From Bradyrhizobium sp. CB82 (GTDB lineage Bacteria > Pseudomonadota > Alphaproteobacteria > Rhizobiales > Xanthobacteraceae), in the NCBI RefSeq assembly GCF_029714405.1, contig NZ_CP121650.1, forward strand, positions 2,609,001 through 2,673,000: 64,000 nt of DNA. Direction: 5' to 3'. Position numbers and translations under genes: made by a program. Positions 26,287 to 35,808 of this stretch are shown piece by piece. The stretch's first letter is position 1; each line of letters begins with the position of its first letter. A model generated the notes under the pieces. It saw only the letters and a list, made by a program, of their open reading frames with translations. It did not search any database and had not been told where the DNA came from.

Positions 26287-27834
26287 ATGTCGGATGCATT
26301 CCTGACGCAAGGAGCCTTTCTCGAATTATCCGGCATTTCCAAACGCTATGCCGGCGTGCGGGCGCTCGAGGGCGTCGACTTCGCCTGCGAGCGCGGCAGG
26401 ATCCACGCGGTGCTGGGCGAGAACGGCGCTGGCAAATCGACACTGATCAAGATCATCGCCGGTGTGGTGCAGCCCGACGCCGGTAGCATGCGCCTTGCCG
26501 GAAGCAATGTGAGCTTCGCGACGCCCTCGGCCGCCAACGCCGCCGGTGTGGTCTGCATCTTCCAGGAACTGTCGCTGATGCCCGACCTCTCGGTCGCGGA
26601 CAACATCTCGATCGCCTCGCCGCCGCGTCGGTTCGGCCTGATCGACGCGCGGGCGCAACGCCGCCGCGCCGAGCAGCTGCTGGCCGAGATCGGGTGCGAG
26701 GACGTCAACCCGTTGATGCGCGTCCGCGACCTGCCGCTGTCGCGACGCCAGATCGTCGAGATCGCTAAGGCGCTCGGCAAGAAGCCGCAGCTTTTGATTC
26801 TCGACGAGGCTACCTCGGCTCTCACCAGCGCCGACGTGGAGAAGGTCTACGCGATGCTGGCGCGGCTGAAATCCGAGGGCGTCGCGATCTTGTACATCTC
26901 GCACCGCATGCATGAGGTCGAGGCGCTCGCCGATCGTGCCTCGGTGTTCCGCAACGGGCGCCATATCGAAACCTTCGATAAGGGCAGACGCTCGACCGCA
27001 GAGATCGTTCAGCTCATGATCGGTCGCGACATCACGGCTCAATACCCTGCCAAGCCGGCCCGTACCTCGGTGAAGCCGATGTTGGCGCTCGACAACCTGT
27101 CCTGGGAAGGTCGTCTCGACCGCATATCGCTCCGCGTCGGCGCCGGCGAGATCATCGGTCTCGGTGGCCTCGACGGCCAGGGCCAGAAATCCCTGCTGCT
27201 TGCGCTTTTTGGCGTGCTGCGCGGCATCTCCGGGCGCATTACGGTCGAAGACCGCGAGGTGCGGCCAGGCTCCCCGGCAGCTGCGAAGTCGGTTGGCATT
27301 GCACTGGTGCCTGAGGATCGCAAGACGGAAGGCCTGATGCTGCCGATGTCGATATCAGACAATCTGGTGATCGCCTCGCTCGACGCAATCTCGACCGGCC
27401 CTCTTGTCGACCGCGCCAGGGAGAGCGAAGCCGTCAGGCGCGCCATCGCCCGGCTCCAGATCAAGATCGGCGCGGCGAGCGATGCGGTCTCGACGCTCTC
27501 GGGCGGCAACCAGCAGAAGGTGGTGCTCGCCAAATGGCTGATGACCGAGCCGCGCATCATCCTGCTCAACGATCCCACGCGCGGTATCGACGTCGGCACC
27601 AAGCAGGAGCTTTACCGGCTGATGCGCGAGCTCGCCGATCAAGGCGCCGCCATCCTGTTCTACTCGACCGACTATGACGAGCTGATCGGCTGCTGCGATC
27701 GGGTGGCAATCATGTATGATGGCCGTATCGTGCGCGAGCTCGAAGGCGATGAGCTCACCGAGACCAATATCATTGCGAGCGCGCTGAACATCGATGCTGC
27801 AGCGCCGGCCGGTGCCGGAGCGGTCCATGCTTGA
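26287..27834 (+). CDS. CUT2 ABC transporter sugar ATPase (RbsA-like, double domain)
   Basis: A 515-residue tandem ATPase. The first domain has Walker [25 protein letters not shown], the degenerate signature DLPLSRRQIVEIAKA, and Walker B LILDEATSALT. The second has the divergent Walker A region GLDGQGQKSLLL, signature [15 protein letters not shown] and Walker B ILLNDPTRGID, where Asn replaces the usual Asp. This asymmetry is typical of the RbsA/MglA family. The gene overlaps the next permease start by 8 bases. Confidence 0.93.
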   Translation: MSDAFLTQGAFLELSGISKRYAGVRALEGVDFACERGRIHAVLGENGAGKSTLIKIIAGVVQPDAGSMRLAGSNVSFATPSAANAAGVVCIFQELSLMPDLSVADNISIASPPRRFGLIDARAQRRRAEQLLAEIGCEDVNPLMRVRDLPLSRRQIVEIAKALGKKPQLLILDEATSALTSADVEKVYAMLARLKSEGVAILYISHRMHEVEALADRASVFRNGRHIETFDKGRRSTAEIVQLMIGRDITAQYPAKPARTSVKPMLALDNLSWEGRLDRISLRVGAGEIIGLGGLDGQGQKSLLLALFGVLRGISGRITVEDREVRPGSPAAAKSVGIALVPEDRKTEGLMLPMSISDNLVIASLDAISTGPLVDRARESEAVRRAIARLQIKIGAASDAVSTLSGGNQQKVVLAKWLMTEPRIILLNDPTRGIDVGTKQELYRLMRELADQGAAILFYSTDYDELIGCCDRVAIMYDGRIVRELEGDELTETNIIASALNIDAAAPAGAGAVHA

Positions 27835-28939
27835 CGATGTTGCCATCCGCGTCCGCCAGAACATTAGCATTGTCACCGCCATCCTGTTGTTCTGCGTCCT
27901 CTACGTGCTCTACAACCTCGCGCATCCCAAGGGCTTCTCCTCGGCGGTGCTGGTCCAGAACAGCGACGAGATCTTTGCGCTGGCCATGCTGGCCATGGCC
28001 CAGACCGTCCCTGTGCTGGCGTCGGGGCTCGATCTCTCGGTCGGCGCCGTCATGACCATGGTGGGATGCTTTGCGAGCTATCTGCTCACGGGGACGGCAG
28101 GAGGCACGCCGCTGCATCTCGATATCTTCGGCCTGCAGCTGTTCCTCGGTACATTTCCCGGTGGCGTCAGCGGCATCCTGCTGGGGATCGTCGTATGCCT
28201 CGCCATCGGCGCCCTCGCTGGCTTGGTCAACGGCTGCGTCGTCGTCTATGGGCGCATCCAGCCGATCATCGCCACGCTCGCGACCGGTGCGGTCTATATC
28301 GGCATCGCGCTGTTCCTGCGGCCGACGCCGGGCGGCAAGATCGACGAGGATCTCAACTGGGCGCTGACCAATTCGCTCGGCGATTTCGCAGCGACCGTGC
28401 ATTTCTTCGACGATGGCGCCGCAAGCTGGTTTGCACCGTTGGCCTGGATCCCGGTGCCGTTCGTGCTGCTGGTCCTGATCGCGCTCCTGGTCTGGGTGCC
28501 GTTCCGCCGCTCGGTGCTCGGCCGCGCCGTCTATGCGGTCGGCTCAGCCGAAGGGGCGGCCTATATGTCGGGACTGCCGATCGACCGCGCCAAGATCGCG
28601 GCCTTCACGCTTGCCGGCTTCTTCGCCGGCTGCGGGGGCCTGTTCCTGGCCATCCAGACCTCCTCGGGCAATGCCGACATTCCGCAGGCCGGCGCCTATA
28701 CGCTCAACTCCATCGCCTCCGTCGTGATCGGCGGCACGTCGCTGCTCGGTGGCACCGGCAGCGCGATCGGCTCGATCTTCGGGGCTATGATCCTGCGCGT
28801 GATCTCCTTCTTCTTCCGCATCTTCGATATTGCGCCCCTGCTGCAACCGCTGTTCGAGGGCCTGATCCTGCTGGCGGCGGTCAGCATCGGCGCGCTCGGT
28901 GTCCTGCGCGTCAAGAATACGTTGGAGCTGTTCCGATGA
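27827..28939 (+). CDS. CUT2 ABC transporter permease 1
   Basis: A 370-residue RbsC-type inner-membrane permease with many hydrophobic helices. Diagnostic segments are ASGLDLSVGAVMTMVGCFAS, VYGRIQPIIATLATGAVYIG, and the conserved loop GSAEGAAYMSGLPIDRAKI followed by ASVVIGGTSLLGGTGS. The ATG at 27827 overlaps the ATPase stop (ATGCTTGA). It is one of two unequal permeases, suggesting a heterodimeric channel. Confidence 0.92.
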   Translation: MLDDVAIRVRQNISIVTAILLFCVLYVLYNLAHPKGFSSAVLVQNSDEIFALAMLAMAQTVPVLASGLDLSVGAVMTMVGCFASYLLTGTAGGTPLHLDIFGLQLFLGTFPGGVSGILLGIVVCLAIGALAGLVNGCVVVYGRIQPIIATLATGAVYIGIALFLRPTPGGKIDEDLNWALTNSLGDFAATVHFFDDGAASWFAPLAWIPVPFVLLVLIALLVWVPFRRSVLGRAVYAVGSAEGAAYMSGLPIDRAKIAAFTLAGFFAGCGGLFLAIQTSSGNADIPQAGAYTLNSIASVVIGGTSLLGGTGSAIGSIFGAMILRVISFFFRIFDIAPLLQPLFEGLILLAAVSIGALGVLRVKNTLELFR

Positions 28940-29895
28940 CGTCGGCCTCTCTCAGCCTCTCGCGCGACGACCGCCCGATCCTGATTGCAGCGCTCTTCAT
29001 CCTGGTCATCCTGGTGGCGGGCACCGTCTACACCTTCGCCCGTTTTGGCAGCGCGCCGCTGCTGTCGCCGACCTATCTGCTACAGCAGCTCCAGATCGGC
29101 GCTTTCCTCGGCATCGTGGCGGCCGGCATGATGATCGTGATCCTGATCGCCCAGATCGACCTGTCGGTGCCGTGGACGCTCGCAGCCGCCGCGATGATGG
29201 CGACGTCGATTGGCGGTCCGCTCGCCATTCCCGTCGGGCTCGGGATCGGGCTTCTGGTCGGGCTTGTCAACGGCATCGGCGTTGCCTATCTGCGCGTGCC
29301 CTCGATGATCTTCACACTGGGCGTCAACGCGGTGATGCGCGGCCTGATGGTCGCCCATACCGGCGGCTACGCGCCGCAGACGGCCGCCACCGATTTGATG
29401 CGGACGCTCGCCGCCGATCGCACGCTCGGCATTCCCAACGCCTTGTTCGTCTGGGCCGCGGTCTCGGTGCTGGTCGCCGCCATGCTCCAGCGCACGGCAC
29501 TCGGCCGTTACATCTATGCCATCGGCAACAAGGAAGCGGCGGCGTATCTGGCCGGGGTCGACACGCGTCGCGTCACCGTGATCTGCTTCGTGATCTGCGG
29601 GGTTGCGGCCGCGCTCGCCGGCGTCCTGCTGGCAGGCTATTCCACAAAAGCCTATCAGGGCATGGGCGACGCCTATCTGCTGCCGTCGATCGCGGCAGTG
29701 GTGATCGGCGGCACCAACATTTTGGGCGGCCGCGGCCGCTATCTCGGCACGCTGATCGGGGTCGTGCTGATCGTGCTCCTCAACAGCGTGCTCTCGATCA
29801 TGGACATGCCCGAAGCCGGCCGGCAGGTGATCTACGGTCTCGTCATCATCTTCATGCTGCTGGTCTATGGGCGCGGCGAACGGGTCACGAGCTGA
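28936..29895 (+). CDS. CUT2 ABC transporter permease 2
   Basis: A 319-residue RbsC-type permease. It shares with permease 1 the conserved GNKEAAAYLAGVDTRRV loop and AAVVIGGTNILGGRGR, and begins MTSASLSLSRDDRPILIAAL. In the first conserved block Asp-Leu-Ser is kept as AQIDLSVPWTLAAAA rather than the usual GGIDLSVG. The ATG at 28936 overlaps the previous stop by four bases (ATGA). Confidence 0.92.
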   Translation: MTSASLSLSRDDRPILIAALFILVILVAGTVYTFARFGSAPLLSPTYLLQQLQIGAFLGIVAAGMMIVILIAQIDLSVPWTLAAAAMMATSIGGPLAIPVGLGIGLLVGLVNGIGVAYLRVPSMIFTLGVNAVMRGLMVAHTGGYAPQTAATDLMRTLAADRTLGIPNALFVWAAVSVLVAAMLQRTALGRYIYAIGNKEAAAYLAGVDTRRVTVICFVICGVAAALAGVLLAGYSTKAYQGMGDAYLLPSIAAVVIGGTNILGGRGRYLGTLIGVVLIVLLNSVLSIMDMPEAGRQVIYGLVIIFMLLVYGRGERVTS

Positions 29896-29929
29896 GGCAC
29901 AACTGATCGATACGAGCCGAGGGGTGCCC

Positions 29930-29950
29930 ACCTCTCCCTACGGGAGAGGT
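29930..29950. repeat. Short intergenic inverted repeat
   Basis: Arms ACCTCTCCC and GGGAGAGGT around a TAC loop, 35 bases after the last permease gene and before the converging lactonase gene. It looks like the CTCTCCC repeat family seen at 23132-23213. It may act as a transcript 3' end; there is no T-run. Confidence 0.5.
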
Positions 29951-30069
29951 GAACCCAGATGATCGATCGTACTTAATTTCATCCCGCTTTAGCCTTCCAG
30001 CTCAGCGTAACGTTGCCACCACAAGCGCAATGGCTATCAAAACCCGTCGTCTCGTCACTGGCTTTCTCT

Positions 30070-30972
30070 CTACACCGCAGCCCGCGTATTCAGATAGATC
30101 GAATACAGCGAGGTCTGGCCGCAGATGTAGAGCCGGTTGCGGCGGGGGCCGCCGAAGCAGACGTTGGCGACGATTTCCCCGACTGGGACCGTGCCGATAT
30201 GCGTGCCGTCAGGCGCGTAGCAGAAAACGCTGCGGCCGGCCGACGTCCAGATGTTGCCATGGATGTCGCAGCGGAAGCCGTCGTAGAGGCCCTCGGGACA
30301 GGTGGCGAACAGCGTGGCGTCTCCGGTCGTTTGCTGTCCTTCCACCTTGTAGGACCAGATCGTTGCGGGCAGGCCAGGGACATGCGTGGCGCCGGTGTCG
30401 GCGACGTAGAGCAGCGTCTCGTCGGGCGAGAAAGCCAGCCCGTTCGGCTGCACCCGGTCGGATACGACGCGCGTGATCTTTCCGGTGTTGCCGTCGATCC
30501 GGTAGACGTTGCTGGTGCCGATCTCGGAGGGGCTCTGCTGTCCCTCGTAGTCGCTGTCGATGCCGTAGGTCGGATCGGAGAACCAGATCGAGTCGTCGGC
30601 CTTCACCACAACGTCGTTGGGCGAGTTCAGCCGGCGGCCGTCGAACTGGTCGGCCAGCACGGTGATCGAGCCGTTATGCTCAGTGCGGGTGACGCGCCGC
30701 ATGAAATGCTCGCAACTGACCAGCCGTCCCTGCCGATCGACCGTATTGCCGTTGGAATTAAAGCTGGGCGAGCGGAACACCGAGACCGATGCATCGGTCT
30801 CGTCAAACCGCATCATTCGGTTATTGGGAATGTCGGACCAGACGAGGTAGCGGCCGGCTGGGAAATAGGCCGGGCCTTCGGCCCAGCGGCAACCGGTGAA
30901 AAGCTTCTCGAGATTGACATGACCGATGACCAGCCGCTCGAAGCGCGGGTCGTGGGTGACATAGGGGAGCAT
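30070..30972 (-). CDS. SMP-30/gluconolactonase-family lactonase, cytoplasmic
   Basis: A 300-residue six-bladed propeller of the SMP-30/gluconolactonase/LRE type, which opens sugar lactones using a divalent metal. Segments: GCRWAEGPAYFPAGRYLVWS (metal-ligand Glu in AEGP), LNSPNDVVVKADDSIWFSDP (Asn ligand), PNGLAFSPDETLLYVADTGA (Asp ligand) and CDIHGNIWTSAG. No signal peptide. It is the last gene on the strand of the Liv-type operon, 155 bases from its second receptor, and is a paralogue of the exported enzyme at 39605-40840. Confidence 0.9.
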   Translation of the reverse strand: MLPYVTHDPRFERLVIGHVNLEKLFTGCRWAEGPAYFPAGRYLVWSDIPNNRMMRFDETDASVSVFRSPSFNSNGNTVDRQGRLVSCEHFMRRVTRTEHNGSITVLADQFDGRRLNSPNDVVVKADDSIWFSDPTYGIDSDYEGQQSPSEIGTSNVYRIDGNTGKITRVVSDRVQPNGLAFSPDETLLYVADTGATHVPGLPATIWSYKVEGQQTTGDATLFATCPEGLYDGFRCDIHGNIWTSAGRSVFCYAPDGTHIGTVPVGEIVANVCFGGPRRNRLYICGQTSLYSIYLNTRAAV

Positions 30973-31127
30973 GGGTCCTCCGCGATGAGCCGCAGGTTCT
31001 GAAAATTGCCCGCGTGCCGCTTCCTGTCACTCTGATCGACCTTGCCAGATTTGCAAGTGGCGTTTCAGACGTGGATGCCCGGGGCGAGCCGGGCATCACA
31101 AACCTGTGGAGGCCTACCGTCCGGCCT

Positions 31128-32369
31128 TTACTGCGACAGCTTCACGAAATTGGGAAACTTGAGCGTTCCTTCCGCGATGGCCTTCGGCCAGACCGTGATC
31201 TGCTTGCCGTCCTGCCACTGAAACACCAGACCGGTCACGGCGCCGGGCCCGGACTTGATGCCGTGTGTGAACTCGTCATTCTTGCCGTAGAACTGGATGC
31301 GGCCGATCGTGCCCTCGAAGTCCGTCTTCTCGAGCTCGGTGACCAGCTTGTCCGGATCGGTCGAGCCCGCACGCTTGATCGCATCCGTGATGATGTAGAC
31401 CTCGTCATAGGCGGTATAGCCGGTATAGGCCGGCGGCGTGCCGAACTTGGCTTTGAAGCCCGCCGCGAACGGTTTGGTCTTCGGCGTCACCGCGACGTCT
31501 GGCGTCGCGACCGCCAGCGACGGCACGCCGTCGGCCGCGCCGTTGGTGTCGTTCCAGAAGGTCGGGCTCAAGGCCTGCGCGCTGATGCCGAACATCGGGA
31601 TCGGCACCTGCTGGTTCTTCCACTGCACGGTCGGCTGCACGCCGACATGCGAGATGCCGGTGACGATCACGTCCGGCTTCTTGCTCTCCATGTTGTTGAA
31701 GATCGGCGTGAAGTCGGTGGTGTCAGGCGAGAAACGCACATGCTCGACGACTTTGAGGCCGGCCTTGGGCAGACAGGCTTCGTAGCCGATGTCGAGCGGC
31801 TTGGTCCAGGCCGCGTCCTCGCTCATGATGGCGACTGTCCTGAACTTGAGTTGATCGACGAGCAGGTCCTTTGCGGCATCGCAGACGAGCTGCGCCTGCG
31901 CGGCGGAGGTCAGGTAGCCATGGAACGTATATTTGTTCTTCTCGTAGTCGTTGTGGATCGCCTTGGTGATCTCGTTCGACGCAGCGCCCGGCGTGATCAG
32001 CGGCATCTTCAGCCGCGCCGCCCAGGGCTCCAGCGCCAGAACGACTTCGCTGATATAGCTCGCGATCACCGCGGACACCTTGTCCTCGCTCACGGCGCGC
32101 TGGAAGGCACGCACCGAATCGGCCGATGAGCTCTTGTTGTCATAGGTGACGATCTCGACCTTGCGGCCGAGCACGCCGCCCCTGGCGTTGATCTCGTCGG
32201 CGGCGATTTGCGCGCCGCCCGGCGTCGCAGCACCCGCGATCGACTGTACCTCGGCGATGACGCCGATCTTGATGGGGTCACCGGACTGCGCGTAGGCAGG
32301 CGCCGCGAGGCACAGCGCCAGTGCGGAGGCGAGAAGAAGGTTGCTGCTAAGGCACTTCGATACTGGCAT
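31128..32369 (-). CDS. Liv-type ABC transporter binding protein 2
   Basis: A 413-residue LivK-like (Peripla_BP_6) receptor with signal peptide ending AYAQ. The mature domain starts IKIGVIAEVQSIAGAATPGG and contains EINARGGVLGRKVEIVTYDN and the hinge region TPGAASNEITKAIHNDYEKN. It is strongly similar throughout to the receptor at 35809-37056 but diverges at the lid region (AQALSPTFWNDTNGAADGVP). The start has AAGGGAG upstream. It follows the fused ATPase by 42 bases and so is likely the last transporter gene of the operon. Confidence 0.93.
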   Translation of the reverse strand: MPVSKCLSSNLLLASALALCLAAPAYAQSGDPIKIGVIAEVQSIAGAATPGGAQIAADEINARGGVLGRKVEIVTYDNKSSSADSVRAFQRAVSEDKVSAVIASYISEVVLALEPWAARLKMPLITPGAASNEITKAIHNDYEKNKYTFHGYLTSAAQAQLVCDAAKDLLVDQLKFRTVAIMSEDAAWTKPLDIGYEACLPKAGLKVVEHVRFSPDTTDFTPIFNNMESKKPDVIVTGISHVGVQPTVQWKNQQVPIPMFGISAQALSPTFWNDTNGAADGVPSLAVATPDVAVTPKTKPFAAGFKAKFGTPPAYTGYTAYDEVYIITDAIKRAGSTDPDKLVTELEKTDFEGTIGRIQFYGKNDEFTHGIKSGPGAVTGLVFQWQDGKQITVWPKAIAEGTLKFPNFVKLSQ

Positions 32370-32411
32370 GCTTGTCTCCCTTGCTGTGTTTTATTGTCGT
32401 TATGGCAATCG

Positions 32412-33896
32412 TCAGAGATATCCGGCGCCGGCCTCCGCCGCGAACCGCCCGGGATCGCCCTCCCAGACGATCCGTGCATGCTCGAGCACGTAGACGCGGT
32501 CGGCGTGGGGAAGGGCGAAGGTCACGTTCTGCTCGCCGAGCAGCACCGTGATCGACGTGGTCTGCCGCAGCTTCTCCAGCGCCTTGGACAATTGCTCGAG
32601 GATGACGGGCGCGAGCCCCAGCGTCGGCTCGTCCAGGATCAGGATTTGCGGCTGCATCATCAGCGCGCGGCCGATCGCGAGCATCTGCTGCTCGCCGCCG
32701 GACAGCGTCTGCGCCAGCTGTCCCTGGCGTTCTTTCAGGATCGGGAACAGCTCGAACAGCCAGGCGAGTTGCGCCCCGCGCGCCGCGTCGGTCAAATGCT
32801 GGCCGCCGAGATCGAGGTTTTCGCGCACCGTCATCTCGCCGAACAGTTCGCGCGATTCCGGGCATTGCACGAGGCCGCTGCGCGCGATTTTCGCCGCGCT
32901 CGTGCCCCGCAGCTTCTCGCCGCTGCGCAGGATCTCGCCGCCATAGGGCAGGAAGCCGGAGATGGTGTTGAACAGCGTGGTCTTGCCGGCGCCGTTGAGG
33001 CCGACGATCGAGACGAACTCGCCCTCATGGACGTGGATCGAGACGTTCTCCAGCGCCTGGGCCTTGCCGTAAAAGACGCTGACATTCTCGACCTGCAGCA
33101 GCGGGACCTTGTCCTTGAAGCTCGTCTCGGGCCGCGCATGGGTCTGGATCGCGCCGCCGAGATAGACCCGCCGTACGGTCTCGTTCTTCATCACCTCGTC
33201 GGCCTTGCCGGTGACGATCTCCTCGCCGAGGTACATCGCGAGCACGCGGTCGACGAGCGCGGCGACGCTCTTGACGTTGTGGTCGACCAGCATCACCGCG
33301 CGGCCCTCATCACGAAAACTGCGGATCAGGTCGGAGAAGACGTCGACCTCGGCCCGCGTCAGGCCGGCGAAGGGTTCGTCGACCAGCACCACCTTCGGGT
33401 CGCGTGCGATCGCCTTGGCAAGCTCGAGCCGGCGCAGATCGGCAAAAGGCAGCGTCGGCGGACGTCGGCTCATCACGGCGCCTAGCCCGACGCGGTCCGC
33501 GATCCACTTGGCGCGTTCAACCAGTGCCTTGTCGGGAAACAGCATGAACAGGCTGTCGGGCAGCAGAGCCACCATGATGTTCTCCAGCACGGTCTGCCGG
33601 TTCAGCGGCCGTGAGTGCTGGAACACCATGCCAAAGCCCTTGCGCGCGATCTTGTGCGCGGGGAGACCTGCAACGTTCTCGCCCTCGAACACGACTTCGC
33701 CGGCAGTTGGGCGCTCGATCCCCATCACGCTCTTCATCGCAGTGGACTTGCCCGAACCGTTCGGCCCGATCAGGCCGAAAATCTCGCCGCCGTTCACCTC
33801 GAAGCCGAGGTTCTTTACCGCCGTCAAGCCGCCGAAGCGTTTGGTGAGGCCGCGGACTTCGAGCACAGGCCTGTTTGCAATCTTCTGATCCATCAC
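32412..33896 (-). CDS. Fused LivG-LivF double ABC ATPase
   Basis: A 494-residue protein joining the two Liv ATPases that are usually separate. Domain 1 (about 10-255) is LivG-like: Walker A GPNGSGKST (44-52), FQHSRPL, Walker B VLVDEPFAGL, H-loop DHN. Its signature reads LPFADLRRLELAKA, lacking the canonical Ser-Gly-Gly. Domain 2 (about 266-494) is LivF-like: Walker A GLNGAGKTT (299-307), LSGGEQQMLAIGRAL, LILDEPTLGLAP. A linker of about 15 residues connects them. The start overlaps the LivM stop by four bases. Confidence 0.93.
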   Translation of the reverse strand: MMDQKIANRPVLEVRGLTKRFGGLTAVKNLGFEVNGGEIFGLIGPNGSGKSTAMKSVMGIERPTAGEVVFEGENVAGLPAHKIARKGFGMVFQHSRPLNRQTVLENIMVALLPDSLFMLFPDKALVERAKWIADRVGLGAVMSRRPPTLPFADLRRLELAKAIARDPKVVLVDEPFAGLTRAEVDVFSDLIRSFRDEGRAVMLVDHNVKSVAALVDRVLAMYLGEEIVTGKADEVMKNETVRRVYLGGAIQTHARPETSFKDKVPLLQVENVSVFYGKAQALENVSIHVHEGEFVSIVGLNGAGKTTLFNTISGFLPYGGEILRSGEKLRGTSAAKIARSGLVQCPESRELFGEMTVRENLDLGGQHLTDAARGAQLAWLFELFPILKERQGQLAQTLSGGEQQMLAIGRALMMQPQILILDEPTLGLAPVILEQLSKALEKLRQTTSITVLLGEQNVTFALPHADRVYVLEHARIVWEGDPGRFAAEAGAGYL

Positions 33897-34819
33897 GAGC
33901 GCGCCTCACGCGAGAGGGCTGCTCCGAGGAAGCCGCCGGGGAAGAACAGCACGACGAGGAGGGCGACCGCCGAGACGATGAAGGTCGCGAGCTCGCCCGT
34001 CGGCCGCAAAAATTCGCCGGCGACGATCAGGAAGATCGCGCCCAAGGCAGCGCCGAGCACGGTGCGCCGGCCGCCGAGCACCGCCGAGACGATGACGTTC
34101 ACGCCGACCGCGACGTCGACCACGGTGCCGACGGAGGCGGTGCCGAAGTAGAACACCAGCAGTGCGCCGGAGAGACCGGAGAAGAACGCGCTGACGACAA
34201 AGGCGGCGAGCTTGTGCTTGACGATGTTGAAGCCGAGGGCGCCGGCCTGCACCGGGTCCTGGCCGCTTGCCTGGAGCACGAGCCCGATCGGTGATTGCGA
34301 CAGGCCGTAGAGGATCGCGGCCGAGATCGTCATGAAGCCGAGCGCGATCCAGTAGTTGGCGCCGGCGTTGATGGTGATGACATCGGGGATCGTGAGCCCG
34401 ATCTCGCCGCCGGTGAGATCGGCGAACACCACGACGAAGTTTTGCAGCATCAGGACCGCGACCAGCGTGGTCAGGCCGAAATAGGGGCCGCGCACCCTGA
34501 GCGCCGGCAGCGCCAGCACGAGACCGGCGATGACGGAGGCGAGCGCGCCGAGCACGATGCAGAGATAGACCGACCAGCCGAACTGGTTGTTGAGGATGCC
34601 GGCCGTGTAGGCACCGACGCCGATCAGGAAGGTGGGCCCGAAGTTGACCTCGCCAGCGAAGCCGAACAGGAGGTCCCAGGCCATGGCGAAGACGCCGAAA
34701 TAGAAGGCGACGGTGAGCAGGCCGAGGACATAGCCGGAGACGTAGAGCGGCAACGTCGCCGCGATCAGGACGAGCGCGAGCGAGACGAAGAACAGGCGCG
34801 AGGTGAAGAAACCGGACAT
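33893..34819 (-). CDS. Liv-type ABC transporter permease (LivM-like)
   Basis: A 308-residue inner-membrane permease. LivM-type segments are AMAWDLLFGFAGEVNFGPTF, GLVLALPALRVRGPYFGLTT and the coupling region ALGFNIVKHKLAAFVVSAFF. It begins one base after the stop of the LivH-like gene and its stop overlaps the fused ATPase start (ATGA), so the three genes are tightly coupled. Confidence 0.93.
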   Translation of the reverse strand: MSGFFTSRLFFVSLALVLIAATLPLYVSGYVLGLLTVAFYFGVFAMAWDLLFGFAGEVNFGPTFLIGVGAYTAGILNNQFGWSVYLCIVLGALASVIAGLVLALPALRVRGPYFGLTTLVAVLMLQNFVVVFADLTGGEIGLTIPDVITINAGANYWIALGFMTISAAILYGLSQSPIGLVLQASGQDPVQAGALGFNIVKHKLAAFVVSAFFSGLSGALLVFYFGTASVGTVVDVAVGVNVIVSAVLGGRRTVLGAALGAIFLIVAGEFLRPTGELATFIVSAVALLVVLFFPGGFLGAALSREARS

Positions 34820-34820
34820 C

Positions 34821-35696
34821 TCAGCGCCTCCCCAGAAGGCCCTGGGGCCGGATGTACATGACGACCACCAGAAGCAGCAGCGCCGGAATGGTGCGATAGG
34901 CGGGCGAGACCAGATAGGCCGTGATGGTTTCGAGATATCCGACGACGAAGGCCGCGATCAGCGAGCCGGAGACGCTGCCGAGGCCGCCGAGCACCACGAT
35001 CGAGAACGCGCTCGCCGTGAGCGGGCCCACGCTGTAGGAGCTGACCCCCAGGAACATCCCGAGCAGCACGCCCGCAATGCCCGCCAGCACGCCGTAGATC
35101 GCCCAGACCACGATGTAGATGTTGGTGAGCTCGAGGCCGAGCAGGGTGACGCCGCGCGGATTCATCGAGGCCGCCAGCACCGCCTTGCCGGTGCGGGTGC
35201 GGTTCACGAGCAGCCAGAGCAGGGCGATGACGAGGCAGCACACGACCGCGGTGAAGATCTCGTTGCGCGGCGTGCGGACGCCGAGAATGTCGACGACGCC
35301 CTCGACGATCGGCAGCACGGTCTTGGCGTTGTTGGTGAAGAAATAGGCGATCAGCTCCTGGATCATGATGCCCCACAGCAGCGTGCCGGTGAGGACGAAG
35401 ATCTCCTTCTCCTCGTTGGGGATACGGCGGGAATCCTGGATCGGCTTCACCACCGCGAAGTAGGTGGCAAAGGCGGTGACGAGGGCGACGGCCACCCCGA
35501 TCAGCGCGCCGGAATAGGTGTCGACGTGCAGGATGCTGGCGGCGGCCCAGGCCGCCACCGCTGCGGCCACCATGATGGCCCCGTGGGAGAGGTTGAGCAC
35601 GCCGGAGACGCCGAAGATCAGGGTGAAGCCGGTTGCACCCAGAGCGTAGAGGGCGCTGATGGCAAAGCCATCGATCAGGATCTGGAATGCTTGCAT
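34821..35696 (-). CDS. Liv-type ABC transporter permease (LivH-like)
   Basis: A 291-residue permease of the LivH type: LIDGFAISALYALGATGFTL, FGVSGVLNLSHGAIMVAAAV, and the conserved segment ILAASMNPRGVTLLGLELTN with GGLGSVSGSLIAAFVVGYLE. It lies 112 bases downstream of receptor 1, with a strong hairpin in between, and one base before the LivM-like gene. Confidence 0.94.
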   Translation of the reverse strand: MQAFQILIDGFAISALYALGATGFTLIFGVSGVLNLSHGAIMVAAAVAAWAAASILHVDTYSGALIGVAVALVTAFATYFAVVKPIQDSRRIPNEEKEIFVLTGTLLWGIMIQELIAYFFTNNAKTVLPIVEGVVDILGVRTPRNEIFTAVVCCLVIALLWLLVNRTRTGKAVLAASMNPRGVTLLGLELTNIYIVVWAIYGVLAGIAGVLLGMFLGVSSYSVGPLTASAFSIVVLGGLGSVSGSLIAAFVVGYLETITAYLVSPAYRTIPALLLLVVVMYIRPQGLLGRR

Positions 35697-35775
35697 CTAC
35701 GATTGGCAATCTGGTGTTTGAAAGGCAGTCTCGCTGCCTCTTTGGAGGAAAGGTGCTGCGTCCGCCGCATGTGAA

Positions 35776-35801
35776 AGCTCCCGGGAGTTGGCCCGGGAGC
35801 T
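35776..35801 (-). other. Intercistronic hairpin between receptor 1 and LivH
   Basis: Perfect 10-base arms AGCTCCCGGG and CCCGGGAGCT around a 6-base loop, starting 7 bases after the stop of receptor 1. No T-run follows. Such hairpins after binding-protein genes commonly protect the upstream message and lower downstream expression, giving excess receptor over permease; that role is inferred. Confidence 0.65.
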
Positions 35802-35808
35802 GTTCTGA

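Noticed and set aside
29930..29950. Inverted repeat considered as a Rho-independent terminator
   Set aside because: The arms are good but no T-run follows on either strand, so it is listed as a repeat only.
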